A stretch of DNA of 64,000 nt from Fomes fomentarius (GCA_022606135.1 JABYQN010000001.1:2852001-2916000); one strand, 5' to 3'; counted from the first letter of the stretch, positions 50,475 through 62,136 are shown. The notes: generated by a model not told the origin, from the letters alone. A program made the numbers and translations.

Positions 50475-52022
50475 TCACGGTGTCGGAGAAGCATCGTCAA
50501 ATTCTGCCTGCTCCGGTGAGGGATCAATGTAGACTCTAAGTACGTTCCTGAACCTCTCGTCCCACTCAACGTCCTTGTCGGGTCTGATGATATTGAATCC
50601 CTCCTCATCGTTCCTCCACCGCAACTCCTTCTTTAACCGCTCGGCTCGTAGCTCGACCTCAGTAGGCGGCGGGTAATTCCTCTCTTCCTTAGTTGGCTCC
50701 CTGATGCCTCGTGCGAGAGCCCGCGCGGTCTCGAGCTTCTTGACAAGCGAGTCGTAGTAGCTCTTCCGCGCCTGCTCTATCTCCGAGAGGAAGTCGCGTA
50801 CTACAGATTTCTTGTAGTACGACTCGGCCTCCCGGTCGAAGTCGAGGTCTGTGGGCGATAACTCCGCCAGGAAAGGCTTCTGAGGGGTTTCGGGCTCAAT
50901 GCTGACCTCGGGGAGGGAGAAAACCTCAGCGGGAGGAGCGGAGAACGGTCGGGTATTGCCCCATATCAGCTTGAGCGCGGCTTCGGCACCGTCACGCACT
51001 TTGTAGCGTTCGTTGAAGAAGTCCCAAGTCATGATGGGAATCTGAGTGAGGCCGATGTGGTTCGTGAAGCTAACGAGGAGCATGGGTGATTGTGGGGGGA
51101 GCGTAGAAGGGGGAGCGTTCAGTCGAGCAGGAAGGGATTCGGAAGATTTAGGTGGTGGTAGGGGAGCGCGGAGGTTCTGAGTTGCAAGGACGTTGAAAGG
51201 ACTCGAAGAAGGTATGCGTGATGGTGTAGGAAGGGGCTCATCGTCGCCAATGGCAGCACCCGGCAAAGGTTCTGGTTCTGGCTCATCGAACTTGCCGTCG
51301 TCCTCAAGAGCCCGAGCAAGCTGCTCCTCCCTGTCGACAACTTCCAGACCGTCCGTCCAACCTCGTTTCAGACCAGCCATGTATTCCTTCAGGGTGTGAC
51401 GACCAACGATCACCAGTCCGCCTTCGAGCCATCGTTGACGCCGCTCCTCCGGTGAGCTGCCAGGGAGCTTCATAAGAGATTGCGGAGGTTGGTCGAGGCC
51501 GACCAGCAACCTCCGCTCAGCGCGGATATCGTCGGCCACGCGTCGCGCGATGTCTCCCAGTTTCCGCCCCTTGATCATATCATAGTCAATGGCCGCTGCG
51601 ACCAAGATGGGCTTTGAGATGCGTCAGCCCGCCGATACAGTAAAGAGAGAAGTGTATGCGCGAACCTTGACGTACTTGCGGAAGTACAGCATACTTCGGT
51701 CATAATCCTCGTCACCCAACCACTTCGCGCCGTAGACGGTAACCTTGCGCGGGAGCTCCATGCTTCCCAAAGGGTGCGTCGCGAGGTCTTTGACCTTGTC
51801 CACATACTCTCGGCGTATCTTCTTGCACTGCTGGCGATCATAGATATAATATCCCGTGATAGCGGAGGTGAGAGAGAGGAAGATGAGCCAGTTGCGCGAA
51901 GGGAGACGAGGGCGTTTGTCAAGCCATGAGGGTGGAATTCCAGTGTACTGCAGCACTGTTTTTATGCCGGACTGTGGAGCCTTCGGAGCAGGGAAGACGC
52001 TGTCGCCGACATTCGAGCTCAT
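50475..52022 (-). CDS. TIM54: Mitochondrial inner-membrane translocase subunit TIM54
   Basis: Subunit of the TIM22 complex that inserts carrier proteins into the inner mitochondrial membrane. The ATG at 52022 gives MSSNVGDSVFPAPKAPQSG, then LQYTGIPPSWLDKRPRLPSR, a single membrane segment (NWLIFLSLTSAITGYYIY) and the basic RQQCKKIRREYVDKV. Then come PRKVTVYGAKWLGDEDYDRS, one intron (near 51605-51665), DYDMIKGRKLGDIARRVADD and the Tim54 core, including YKVRDGAEAALKLIW. It ends in a charged region (DEEGFNIIRPDKDVEWDERF). Length is near 490 residues, usual for the family. It is divergent to SNW1 with 206 bp between start codons and tail-to-tail with HFM1 at 97 bp. Confidence 0.93.
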
Positions 52023-52228
52023 CGCCAGAGACAACGCTGACGGTTGTCCTCAGCCTCCTGGACACTGGACAGTGACTGGAAAGTTTAGCAAGCGCGCATT
52101 CGCGCTGGACGCGATCGGGCCGGAGAATGCCGACTCCCAAAGCTGCGCCACCACTGCCAAGCAGAGCCACACAACCTCCTCTCGTTCAGAATGGGCGCTA
52201 ACAAACATCACCATTGTGACTGTCGACC

Positions 52229-54259
52229 ATGGCCGCTCTCGCTTCGTGAGTCTCTGCTACTATCTTCTCTAATTCTTATTCGCTCAAGCACGCTCTCAGA
52301 CTCCTACCAAAACCACTAAATGCTCCTATAGTCTCAGACGACGACGACGACGAGGTGCCCCAGGTTCAAGCACAACAGCAACCTGGTTCTTCGCAGTCTG
52401 TAGTCATCCGTCAAGTAGTGCCACCATATGGACAGCGGGGAGGATGGAAGCCGACATCGCTGGAGGACTTTGGTGAGTTGCTTAGCGTAACGCGTGCCCT
52501 TGCAGTGTTTTACGGTTGGGGCAGGGGATGGTGGGGCGTACCCCGAGTGTCATGTCGCCCAATATCCTCTGAACTTGGGCAAAAAGAAGGCAAGTCTCAC
52601 AGTCTCTCTATACAATACTCCCAACTCATATCTATCAAGACTGCGGCCGGGAACACACTTGCTCTACAAGTCGATTCGGAAGGAAATGTTCGTTATGACG
52701 CCATTGCACTACAAGGACAGCGTACCGGGAAGTACGTTCAGTCCCAGTTCAAGGACCTCGTTCCCCTTGCTGCCAGGAAGGACCTGGACGAAACGCAGCG
52801 AGGTTTGGATCGACCATCTGAAGACGAGGTGCAGTCGACCACGGACAAGACCCGTGCGGCACTGGAGAAGCTCGTGAACGGGAAGATCAAAGCTGCTCAG
52901 CCGAAGAACGTCCCCGAGAGCCAAGGAAAGACCTCCTTCATTCGCTATACTCCTGGTCAGCAGGGAAACTCCGACGGGTTGAAGCAGCGGATCATCAAGA
53001 TGACTGAGATTGTTGAGGACCCCCTTGAACCGCCACGATTCAAGCACAAGAAGATACCTCGCGGTCCTCCTAGTCCTCCACCACCCGTCCTTCGCAGTCC
53101 GCCACGTAAGGCGACGGCACAGGAGCAGAAGGAGTGGATGATACCTCCTTGTATATCCAATTGGAAGAACAACAAGGGTTACACCATCCCTCTGGACAAG
53201 CGTCTGGCCGCAGATGGTCGTGGTCTCCAAGATGTAAGTTGTCGTGTAATTGCTCGGATCCCACTCCGACTTATCGCCGTCGCCGTAGGTGCACATAAAC
53301 GACAATTTCGCCAAATTCTCAGAGGCTCTCTTCGTCGCTGACCGCCACGCACGTGAAGAGGTCAGGCAACGCGCGCTCATGCAACAGAAGCTTGCCGAGA
53401 AGGAGAAAGCACAGAAGGAAGAGAATCTCCGTCTTCTCGCTCAGCGTGCGCGTGAAGAACGTGCAGGGATTGCTCCTCGCGCAGCGGCAGGGGAAACATC
53501 AAAACCGACAGCCGAACGCACTGCAGCAATGCAGTCTTCTCTTGGTGCGTACGGTTCGGGCAGTGAGTCCGACTCAGAGCCATCCGATGAAGAGGAGGAC
53601 GAGGAGGCGGCGAAGGTGCGGGACCAGATGCGTGCGGAGAAGAGGAGGGAGCGGGAGCGGGAGATGCGCATGAGCAACATGGGCACGGAGCAGCGCGCGA
53701 AGATGCTCGCGCGGCAGCAGAACCGCGACATCTCAGAGAAGATCGCCCTTGGACTTGCGAAGCCGACGCTTTCGAAGGAGAGCATGCTCGACTCGCGCTT
53801 GTTCAATCAGGAGTCGCTATCTGGAAACTTCGCAGACGACGATGCGTACAACCTATACGACCGCCCGCTGTTCCACGGCTCCAGCGCTGCCGCCGCCATC
53901 TACAAGGCTCGTGGGAACATCACCGAGGGTGACCAGGACTCGTTTGGTGGTGGCACAGAGGAGGGCATTGGCAAGGCACTCGACAACGACCGCTTCGGGC
54001 TGGGCGCTCCTCGTGTCGGCTTCGAGGGCGCCACCGAGCAGGAAGTCCGGGAAGGTCCCGTGCAATTCGAGAAGGACTCGGGAGACGTCTTCGGTCTTGA
54101 CAAGTTCCTCAACGAGGCGAAAACCGGCCGGAAGCGCGGACTCGATACTGAGGTGTAAGTAGCGGAGTTACGACCAAGGACGATGCTGACGGTTCTCCTT
54201 ACAGCGGCGGCTCGCGGAAACGACAGCAGATCGATAAGGCAGACCAGCGTGACTCGTGA
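52229..54259 (+). CDS. SNW1: SNW1/SKIP/Prp45 spliceosome component
   Basis: Core spliceosome scaffold of the NineTeen-related complex, also a transcription co-regulator in animals. Exon 1 is only MAALAS; then LLPKPLNAPIVSDDDDDEVP with a run of Asp, VVPPYGQRGGWKPTSLEDFG, DGGAYPECHVAQYPLNLG and the SNW domain with ISNWKNNKGYTIPLDKRLAA (near 53155). An acidic, then Arg/Glu-rich helix follows (REREREMRMSNMG), then RDISEKIALGLAKP, and the C-terminus DVFGLDKFLNEAKTGRKRGL. The last short exon ends RKRQQIDKADQRDS. Full length. Introns near 52246, 52475, 52590, 53232 and 54158. Confidence 0.96.
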
Positions 54260-55053
54260 GGTTACAGTATGGTTGTGGGACCCTATCGTATGTGTTTGTC
54301 TCTCCATGTGTGTTGTTATGCTATCACCTGTAATCTATACGCATACGCAAGAGACCGATATGCATAGACTCCGACACATTGTGGGGGTTTTCTCCTGTCT
54401 GACTGGGAGCATCTTACATAGACTAAGTTCCTCGTCGCCAGCCTGCGAGTGGTCCAATGCCTCATCTCTTTCTATCCCTGCTTCTGATTGTTGCTTAGTT
54501 CTTCTTGGAGGCACGCGTACCCCTGTAAGTCCCTGCACCGCATCTCCATGTATTGTCTCTTGATGTTTGCCGTTGACTAGTAATACCCTGTAGGCTGAGA
54601 AGCATGTATAGTATGTATGCTTATGCGCTTCTCAGTATCTTCGCATCTTCGTTCGTCTTCCTCCATCCCGTCCTTCATCCTCGTCCCCACTAATACTACT
54701 CAATCCGCCGAACATCGTCGGTTATAGGGCACCATTGTGTCGACTGACTCCTTAAGGTAATACCGCGCACGCACGCTCAAGCCAGCGCACCATACTAATG
54801 TGATCACTTCCTCCTTCAGTTCTCTTTCCGTGGTCCTCCGGATACGTTCTCGCGATGCACACGCTGAGGGAACTAAAAATGCGCAACGCCCCGTCTAATT
54901 CTCATCTATTCTCGTAGAAGAACGTACACGCCACAGCGATAACTGGGTAATTTCCCCCGGAGGCGGGATATGATTACAACATGCTGTGCATACTACAACT
55001 ACAGGTGCGTACGACCCTATCCTCTTCTCGTTCTTTCTTCATTCGCCGTTCCA
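54260..55053. other. Tail-to-tail spacer
   Basis: 794 bp between SNW1 (+) and the hemerythrin-like gene (-). No gene recognised. Confidence 0.4.
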
Positions 55054-55846
55054 TTACATTTGAGGCAGAGGGTTCTTGACGGATGCAAACTGCTTCTACA
55101 GCATCCCGCGTTCAAGATCCTCGTCGCAGCAAGAGATAGACAAATACTCACTTTGGCGCCCATGTCGCCCGGCATCTGCACATTCGACCTTGCCTTCAAA
55201 AATGCCTTAGCACGCTCCTGCGACAAGATAGGCACGAATTCAGCATGACGAAATGACAATTCAAGGGGCCAGAGTTAACTCACGTCGCTGTCCTTTAGCG
55301 AGAGCTGGAGCTTCGTCAAGTGGTTCTGCTCCTCTTTGTCGGAATGCTCGAGGAACATTGGAACGACGCGCTTCATCAGATCGACATACTCCTTAGAACA
55401 GGGCTGGCACTTGTTGATCTGCTGAATGAGCTGGTTGATGTTTTTGTGATCCTCTGCAATTGACATGTCGGTTTAGTCACGACCCATCCAGGACGAAAGC
55501 ATCAACACGCACTCATGTCCTCTTCGGCCTCTTTGGCCATGCCTTCATCCCCCATCGCTTTGTACAGCGTCGTATTCCTGGTGGTGTTTCAGTGAGTGCA
55601 CATCATGTATCAATCCTGCAACACTCACTCTGCCTCACCGTGAATGTACATGTCACGGAGCAGGGTGTTGCCAATGGCAACCTTGTCAGTGTCGCCAGCG
55701 TCCTTGAACCTGCACGCTGGTGGGTACAACTGGGGACCTCAAGAGGCGCATTGAGAGCTCGCTCACCTATTGAAGAGGTCGCGGATGTTGTCGTGGTCCC
55801 TCGTGATGACCTGTGCAAGGTCGAGAGTCTCCGAGTCGGACATCAT
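55054..55846 (-). CDS. Hemerythrin HHE-domain protein
   Basis: Four-helix iron-binding protein of the hemerythrin/HHE family, cytoplasmic by lack of a signal sequence. ATG at 55846 gives MMSDSETLDLAQVITRDHDN, so helix 1 supplies His in ITRDHDNIRDLFNR. Helix 2 gives LLRDMYIHGEAENTTLY (HXXXE), helix 3 AEDHKNINQLIQQI, and helix 4 VPMFLEHSDKEEQNHL (HXXXE). The usual H...HXXXE...H...HXXXE ligand set is thus complete. The tail is RAKAFLKARSNVQMPGDMG, then a final exon KQFASVKNPLPQM. Introns are short and clean. The function (oxygen or iron sensing, NO handling) cannot be decided. A TATA box and two CCAAT modules lie upstream. Confidence 0.88.
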
Positions 55847-55935
55847 GGCAGTATGAGCAAGAGAGAGTGGAGGTCCGGTGTGTGGTTGGCTGGGAGAGGG
55901 GTGTTGGGTAGGATGGCTGCACCGGGATGGGCCAG

Positions 55936-55943
55936 CTTTTATA
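55936..55943 (-). promoter_or_regulatory. TATA box of the hemerythrin-like gene
   Basis: On the minus strand the sequence reads TATAAAAG, about 90 bp before the ATG at 55846. Confidence 0.65.
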
Positions 55944-55996
55944 CGTGCAGGCGGACGAGTGCTGGTGGTTTGAGATCGTCAGAACGCAAGGCATCT

Positions 55997-56160
55997 GGCC
56001 AATGAGGTGCGTTTCATTGGGAATGCCCGTCGATTTACGCCCAACTTCTGAGTTGGTAGCAGGATCGGCAAGCTCTTCTTCGCTCAGTATGGACGAAAGA
56101 CTGGTGCTTGAGGGCCCCCAAAGGGAAGGCGGGGGGCCAATGAGGTGCGTATGATTGGAT
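55997..56160. promoter_or_regulatory. Duplicated CCAAT/ATTGG module
   Basis: GGCCAATGAGGTGCGT occurs at 55997-56012 and again at 56135-56150. In both copies an inverted ATTGG follows at the same spacing, so each has CCAAT, 12 bases, ATTGG. The similarity continues downstream (ATGC, then TCGATT). These are paired binding sites for the CCAAT-binding HAP/NF-Y complex, between the divergent hemerythrin-like gene and the copper radical oxidase. Confidence 0.6.
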
Positions 56161-56476
56161 ATGCTCCTCGATTCGTCCCCCATCCGGTAGGTCCCTATAT
56201 GACATGGAGGGCGTACATGACGGCATAGACAGAATCACTGACGATATGCCGACGACAAGGCAAGGCCTCACTCATAGGCCCCACTGCGCACGTCCAGTGC
56301 GGCGGTCAAATGTACAGATCCGGGACAGTGACGTCGCGTGTGCGACTCCGCGCGTTGTTGACGCGTTGTTTGACCGGGTTTGACGTGTAAACATATTCGG
56401 CTCGGCATGTCACGGCCGGGGGCAGCTCGTCGCAGATTCAACCTTCGTCCTCCACCTCTCCATCACGCGCCCGCCG

Positions 56477-58935
56477 ATGATGGGCATCCGGTCTCTACTC
56501 CTTACATCGACGCAGGTCGTCTTCCTTGCAGCTATATGCTCGGCAGACTCTGCCTGGCATGGCCACATCTCCCCCGGGTCCACCAAGCTATCCAAGTTCA
56601 CGCCGTACTACGTCCCTCCTGGAGCAAAGAGCTACGATTCCTCTTCACCTCTACTCCATTACTCTGGCCCGTGGTCCGAGTCTTTCTCGTCCAAATACGT
56701 CCAGAAGAGTGCGCGCTTCACGTCTGTGCCCGGAGCTGCGATGTCGTTCACGTTCACTGGGACCGGCGTTGAGTGGTTCGGTACTCTGGACAGCAAGCAC
56801 GGAATCTCCCAGGTATACCTTGATGGCAAGTCCACCGATCTCGTCGACGCATACAGCGCAATCTCGATGAACCAGCAGCGCATCTTCTGGGCTTTCGACC
56901 TTCCCCAGGGCAAGCACACCCTCAAGATCGTGAACACTGGTCGGAAGAACCCCGATTCGAGAGGCCTCGCCATGGACGTTGATGCCGTCGTAGTCACTCA
57001 AGGTCTCCCTCCGCCCGATCCCCTCGGTCAGCAAAATATGACTATCTCCCACTCTGACATGCCCTCGTATCCTCCCCTTCTTGACTTGTCTTCAAAGTTC
57101 GTCCCGGAAGAGGAATGGACTCTAGTGCAGAATGGCTCTACTGGCGTCCATGCTATGCAGCTGGCTATAATCTCAGAGACCCACGCGCTCATCATCGACA
57201 AGGTGGAACACAACCCGCTTACTATCTCTGGCCATCCTGCTTGGGCTGCGCTCTACAATCTTAACACCCATGCGCTCAAGCCACTCTCTATGCAGTCTAA
57301 TTCTTTCTGCGCTGGAGGCACCTTTCTTAGCAACGGTACCCTCATCAACGTTGGGGGCAATCCCGTAGTAGAAGACCACACCGCTGCTGCCGACTTTGGC
57401 GATGTCGACGGCCTACAGGCTATCCGAATCTTCGAGCCTTGCGAGAGTGCGAAGGTAGACCAGTGTGACATTTACGAGGATCATGCTCGCATCCGGATGG
57501 CCAGTCCGCGTTGGTACAACACTGTTCTTCGGATCTCAGACGGTAGTGCTATGATCATTGGAGGCTCTTTCAAGGGGGGTTGGATTAATAACGGTACGAC
57601 GAACAATCCAACGATCGAGTACTTCCCTCCGAAGAACATCCACGGCTTCAACGGTCTACCCATTCATGTCCCATTCCTCGTGGACACCCTTGCTGCCAAC
57701 CTCTTCCCAATCACGTTCTCACTCCCGGACGGCTCCGTCTTCATAGCAGCAAATCGAGACGCTATGATCTACGACTGGGAAACCAACACGGAGAGAAGAC
57801 TGCCCCGCATTCCCAATGGAGTGCGCATCACCTATCCCATGACTGGCACTGCGCTTCTCCTGCCGCTCTCACCAGAAGCTGACTACACGCCTGAAATTCT
57901 CATCTGTGGCGGGTCCACAGTGGACGACACCAAAGCCGGGTACGAGATCTCATCGCAGGATCCTGCGTCCTCCCAGTGTGCGCGGATCGTCCTTACTGAG
58001 GCTGGGATCGCTACTGGCTGGCAAGTAGAGCAGATGCCTCAGGGCCGGACTATGCCCGACGCAGTCCTCTTGCCTACGGGCGACGTCCTCGTCGTTAATG
58101 GAGCTGGCTCCGGTATCTCTGGCTACGGGAATGTCTTAGACCGTGTTGGTGAGTCGAATGCGGACAACCCTGTCTTGACCCCCGTCCTCTACGACCCCAA
58201 TGGTCCTCCTGGGCAACGCTTCTCTTCTGCGGGAATGCCTACGAGCGACATCCCGCGGCTGTATCACTCAGTTGCGTCTCTCACTCCCAAGGGGGACATC
58301 ATGATCGCTGGCAGCAACCCGAACATGGACCGGAGCGAGCTCAAGTATGGCACCGAGTACCGTGTCGAGTGGTTGGGTCCGCCGTACCTGAAGAAGGAGC
58401 GGCCGCAGATACTAGGTAGTGTCCCGAAGCTGCTTGGGTTTGGCAAATCAATGAAGCTCCAGGTCCAACTGCCTGCTACGTCATTGCAAGGTGCCAACGT
58501 CAAGGGTGTGTCATCGTGAGTTCGCTACGAGTACTTTCGTGCTGACTACAGTCCACTCTACAGTTGCACTCATGGATTTGGGATACGTCACTCACGCCGT
58601 ACACGCCAACTCTCGGCTTGTCTACCTCGCTTTTTCTCTTTCGGACGACAATTCGACGCTGACCATCACCGGTCCGCCGGACGGGCACATCTACCCTCCC
58701 GGCCCCGGGTTCATTTACGTCGTAGTGAATGGTGTGCCGAGTGTTGGGGTGAGGTTGTTGGTCGGTGACGGTAAGGGTCCTGTCGTGGACCACAATGCTC
58801 TGAAGAAGTGGGTGCCGTGTCCAAGCTCCTCGGTCTATTGCTCACTTGGATGTTGATCCACACAGCGTGCTGGAGAAGACCGACGTCGATCAGTACGAGA
58901 AGTCGAAGGGGAAGCCAAGCGAAGATGCTGAATGA
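56477..58935 (+). CDS. Secreted copper radical oxidase (glyoxal-oxidase type) with extra N-terminal domain
   Basis: Galactose/glyoxal oxidase family enzyme that oxidises aldehydes or alcohols and makes H2O2, which feeds peroxidases in wood decay. Signal peptide MMGIRSLLLTSTQVVFLAAI. Residues about 60-175 form a beta-sandwich-like domain (FTFTGTGVEWFGTLDSKHGI, VYLDGKST, HTLKIVNTGRKN) placed before the seven-bladed propeller. The radical cofactor pair is visible: Cys278 in SNSFCAGGTFLSNG and Tyr347 in SPRWYNTV. Copper ligands are Tyr596-His597 in RLYHSVA and the last His in VTHAVHANSR after intron 1. The C-terminal DUF1929 domain (FSLSDDNSTLTITGPPDG) completes it. Only two introns, both near the 3' end, unlike its intron-rich neighbours. 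It lacks WSC domains. Confidence 0.94.
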
Positions 58936-59111
58936 GTGCACAGACTCGCTGTGAGGCTCCTGTTTTATGGCTCTGTGCACATACAACATACTACGTACAT
59001 CGTACACTTTGTTTAATGGTTCTGTTCAGCATTCCCGTGTTTCTTTCTTTTAAGTTGCAAGGTCAATTACCCTAACATCCTCATGAACATATCATTGAGC
59101 TCTGGAATTGA

Positions 59112-59183
59112 GCCATCGTGGCGCAATGGTAGCGCATCACCTTCCTAAGGTGGGGGTTGCGGGTTCGATCCCCGTCGGTGGTA
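59112..59183 (+). tRNA. tRNA-Arg (anticodon CCU), no intron
   Basis: A full 72-nt cloverleaf: acceptor GCCATCG/CGGTGGT, D arm GCGC-AATGGTA-GCGC, anticodon arm TCACC-TTCCTAA-GGTGG with anticodon CCT, a 5-nt variable loop, and T arm GCGGG-TTCGATC-CCCGT. It reads codon AGG (Arg). Internal A and B boxes are intact, and a T5 run at 59208-59212 fits a pol III terminator. Confidence 0.95.
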
Positions 59184-59207
59184 GTCGGAGACTTATATGG
59201 CTCAAAG

Positions 59208-59212
59208 TTTTT
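59208..59212 (+). terminator. Pol III terminator of tRNA-Arg
   Basis: First T run (five T) after the tRNA, 25 bases downstream of its end. Confidence 0.6.
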
Positions 59213-59328
59213 CTCAATGATATACACGAGTGTAACATGGCAGAATCTTGACTATCAAGAGCTTTTGGGAAGGAGTCTGAGCCTTTGAACGAAAGAGCAT
59301 CATCTATCTGAGTCCTGACTGAGCCGTG

Positions 59329-59378
59329 ACGCGTGCGACGCAGGTTGGATACGCGGTCACGAGGGTGACGCGACGCGT
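59329..59378. promoter_or_regulatory. Two MCB motifs upstream of NEDD1
   Basis: ACGCGT at 59329-59334 and 59373-59378, each within a TGACGCG-like context, about 180-230 bp before the NEDD1 ATG. The 375-bp region between the tRNA and NEDD1 holds no other recognised feature. Confidence 0.5.
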
Positions 59379-59558
59379 CATGTGGGCGTCTGTTTAGGCG
59401 CAACATCAACTTCTGAATTCATGCAAGCGCAGTGGATAGTACCTCGAGCTACAGCTGCCACACTACCCGCTCCCAGGTCATCTCTCTACCGGACGGTCAC
59501 GACTTCTGTATACGCCATCTGCTTTCTACGATCTGACGACGCCTTGTACATCCAGTAA

Positions 59559-62136
59559 ATGATGGCTGCTCTCCTCACGCCCACCAATCTCGTCGTACTC
59601 GACCAATCCGCGCTCAAACACCCATCCTCCACGGCGGAACCCACATGTCCACTACCCCCTCTTCCGTCAACCATCTCTTGGAGTGCGGAGAGCAACTCCG
59701 TCTTCCTCTCTTCTGCAACGAGCGGAATCCTTCATTATGACCTCACCACCGGATCTCTGCAAGACGCTTGCCCAGTAGCAGACGGACACTCGGACCCTGT
59801 CATTTCCCTCCTCACCAAAGACCGCGGCAATACCGTTATTTACGGGAAGGGAAAGCAGGTGTTTCTTGCTTCCACGCAAACAGGCAATACTACACAGACT
59901 TTCGACACGCACAAGAGCAACATCACTGCCCTGGCGCTCTCGAACGACGCTTCGCTCCTAGCATCCACATCTGCTCGTGCGATACATGTCCATAATCTCA
60001 CTCTCGCATCTCATACTGTCCTCCGAGGCTTGCCAGCTGGGGACGGCAGTGTAACCGCTTGTGCCTTCCACCCGCATTCACGCACACGCCTCCTGGTTGG
60101 ACTTAATACACAACTCCTCGTATATGATACCACTCGCCCCTCTGGCCCCACCAAGGCCATTACCATAGACAAGGACTTGAAGAACGTCGGGCCTATTGTT
60201 GCAATCACTTGCAGTCCGTTCAGCAAGAGCCTCGTCGCGGTGGCTTGCAGTGGAGGGGCGGTTGTTCTGGTTGACCTGGAGAAGGAGAAAGGGTACGTCT
60301 GCGCGAATGAAACCATTTAACAATGCGCTGACGTGAAGATGTCGCTAGCGTGTTCCGTACGGTTCAGATGCCAGCTCCCCTCACTTGTCTCTCGTTCTCT
60401 GCTGAAGGCGCTGCCCTGTATGCCGGGACCGAGAACGGCAAGTTCCTCATCCTTGACCTTCGTGCGCTCGACAAGCCACCGAAGTCAGTCACCGTTAGCG
60501 AGAATGGCGATCAAGTCATTGCGATCTCTGTCCAGGTACGTGCATCCGATCCCTGATATCATACGGTGTCTCTAACTTGAGGGTGCAATACTTACAGAAG
60601 AAGCTCAAGCCCGGTGAGGCGCAAGTGGACAAGCCCAAGTCTACTACAACCGCTGGTGCTGCAACGAAACCACTCGTACAACGCGACACAAACAAGGCTG
60701 TACCCGCCGCGCGCCGTCCTGCTTCAGCAACGGGTCCGGACGCAGCTAAGAAGGCTACGGAAGAGAAGGGAGCCTCGAAGGTGAAGGGCAACGGCACTCT
60801 TGCGTCGGGTACACCTCGACGGGCGATGTCAAGGACTGCTTCCACCACCGGACAGTCAAACGGATCACCCGGTGGCAGGGCAGCTCTCGCTGGAAGGAAG
60901 ACAGTGGCTGCGTCAGTCAAATCCCCCGTTGTGACCCGCAAAGCAATGCCGAAGAAAGCTTTCTCTCCGCCGAAACAGCCAGTCACTGCTGCGAAGGAAG
61001 GCGACAACGAGGATGATGAAGATGTGTCAGGTCCGTTCACAGAGTTATCCCGGTCTGTGTCGCGCTCTCACTAAGTATCCGCTACAGTCTGTATTGAGAA
61101 CCTGCTCGCGCTCCCGACGCGGAAGGCTCCTACGCCAGTGGACGATGATGCGCCAGTTTCAGCTGTACCAAGAGGGATCTCAGCACTGTCGCGTACATCC
61201 TCGCGCACACATCCCACAGAACTCACACAAGCTCGAGCTCAAAGACGCACCGCGTCCGCCGCATCTGCGGCCTCTACCACAGAGTCAGTGTCAGCAGCCC
61301 TCTCGCGCGCGCGGTCTGCATCCTCCGCTAGCGTCGCGAGCCGGGCAAGCAAGGCCTCTGCACGAATCGTTTCGGGGACATCGTCCCGCTCCGCCTCTCC
61401 TCCGATAACCGCTAAGCCGCAGCCGCAGCAGAGGCGTGTCTCGGGCTCGTCAACCGTCTCGCGACTCTCGCGCACCCCAAGTCCTGACCTGCCGGGAATG
61501 GAAGAGGATGGAGGACCCGTCACGCCGATTCCCGCGTACAAGGTTAAGGGCAAAGAGCGTGCTGCGCTTGCGCTCGGTACCCCAGAGGTGGACGAATGGG
61601 TCAAGGCCGGGCAGGGGAAAGCCGATGACGCAAAGAAGGACGGGAAGCGCGTCGGGTTCGCGGGCGACAGCGACAGCGAGGACGACGACGGTTCAGACTC
61701 GGACCACGACGTGCCTCTGCCGCCACTCCAAGCCAGTGTCGGTGCTGGTGCCAGTGCCAGTGCGACGGCGCGCCTCCCTCGAGCGGAGCTCGCGATGCAA
61801 GTTTCACCACGGCGTTCGTTCGCAGGACCCGGCCGGGCGTCTACTGCATGGGCCCCAGTGCCGTCTCCGCTCCGCAACCCTGCGGCACCGCCGTCGCCGC
61901 AGGCGCGTGCAGCGCAGGATATGCTGCAGGCGCTGCTGCGGGACGCGCTGCACGAGTTCCGACAGGAGACGAAGGCGGAGATCGTCGGGCTGCATTTGGA
62001 CTTGATTAGGATGGGCGGGAGTTGGAGGAGGGAGATGGGCGAGGCGATGGGCGAAGTTGCGGAGGAGCTGAGGGAGCTGAGGGAGGAGAACCGGAGGTTG
62101 CGGGAGGAGAATGAGAGGTTGCGGAGGGGGTATTGA
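59559..62136 (+). CDS. NEDD1: NEDD1-like WD40 protein, gamma-tubulin recruitment factor
   Basis: WD-repeat protein of the NEDD1/GCP-WD type, which brings the gamma-tubulin ring complex to spindle poles. The first half is a beta propeller (TISWSAESNSVFLSSATSGI, NITALALSNDASLLAS, VTACAFHPHSRTRLLVG, PLTCLSFSAEGAALYAGTEN). A Ser/Ala/Pro-rich disordered middle of about 400 residues follows. The C-terminal helix reads MLQALLRDALHEFRQETKAE, then IVGLHLDLIRMG, and a coiled coil ELRELREENRRLREENERL. This helix-plus-coil is the gamma-TuRC-binding signature of NEDD1. Introns near 60294, 60535 and 61030-61090. The 326-codon minus-strand frame opposite is a shadow of the low-complexity part. Confidence 0.85.
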
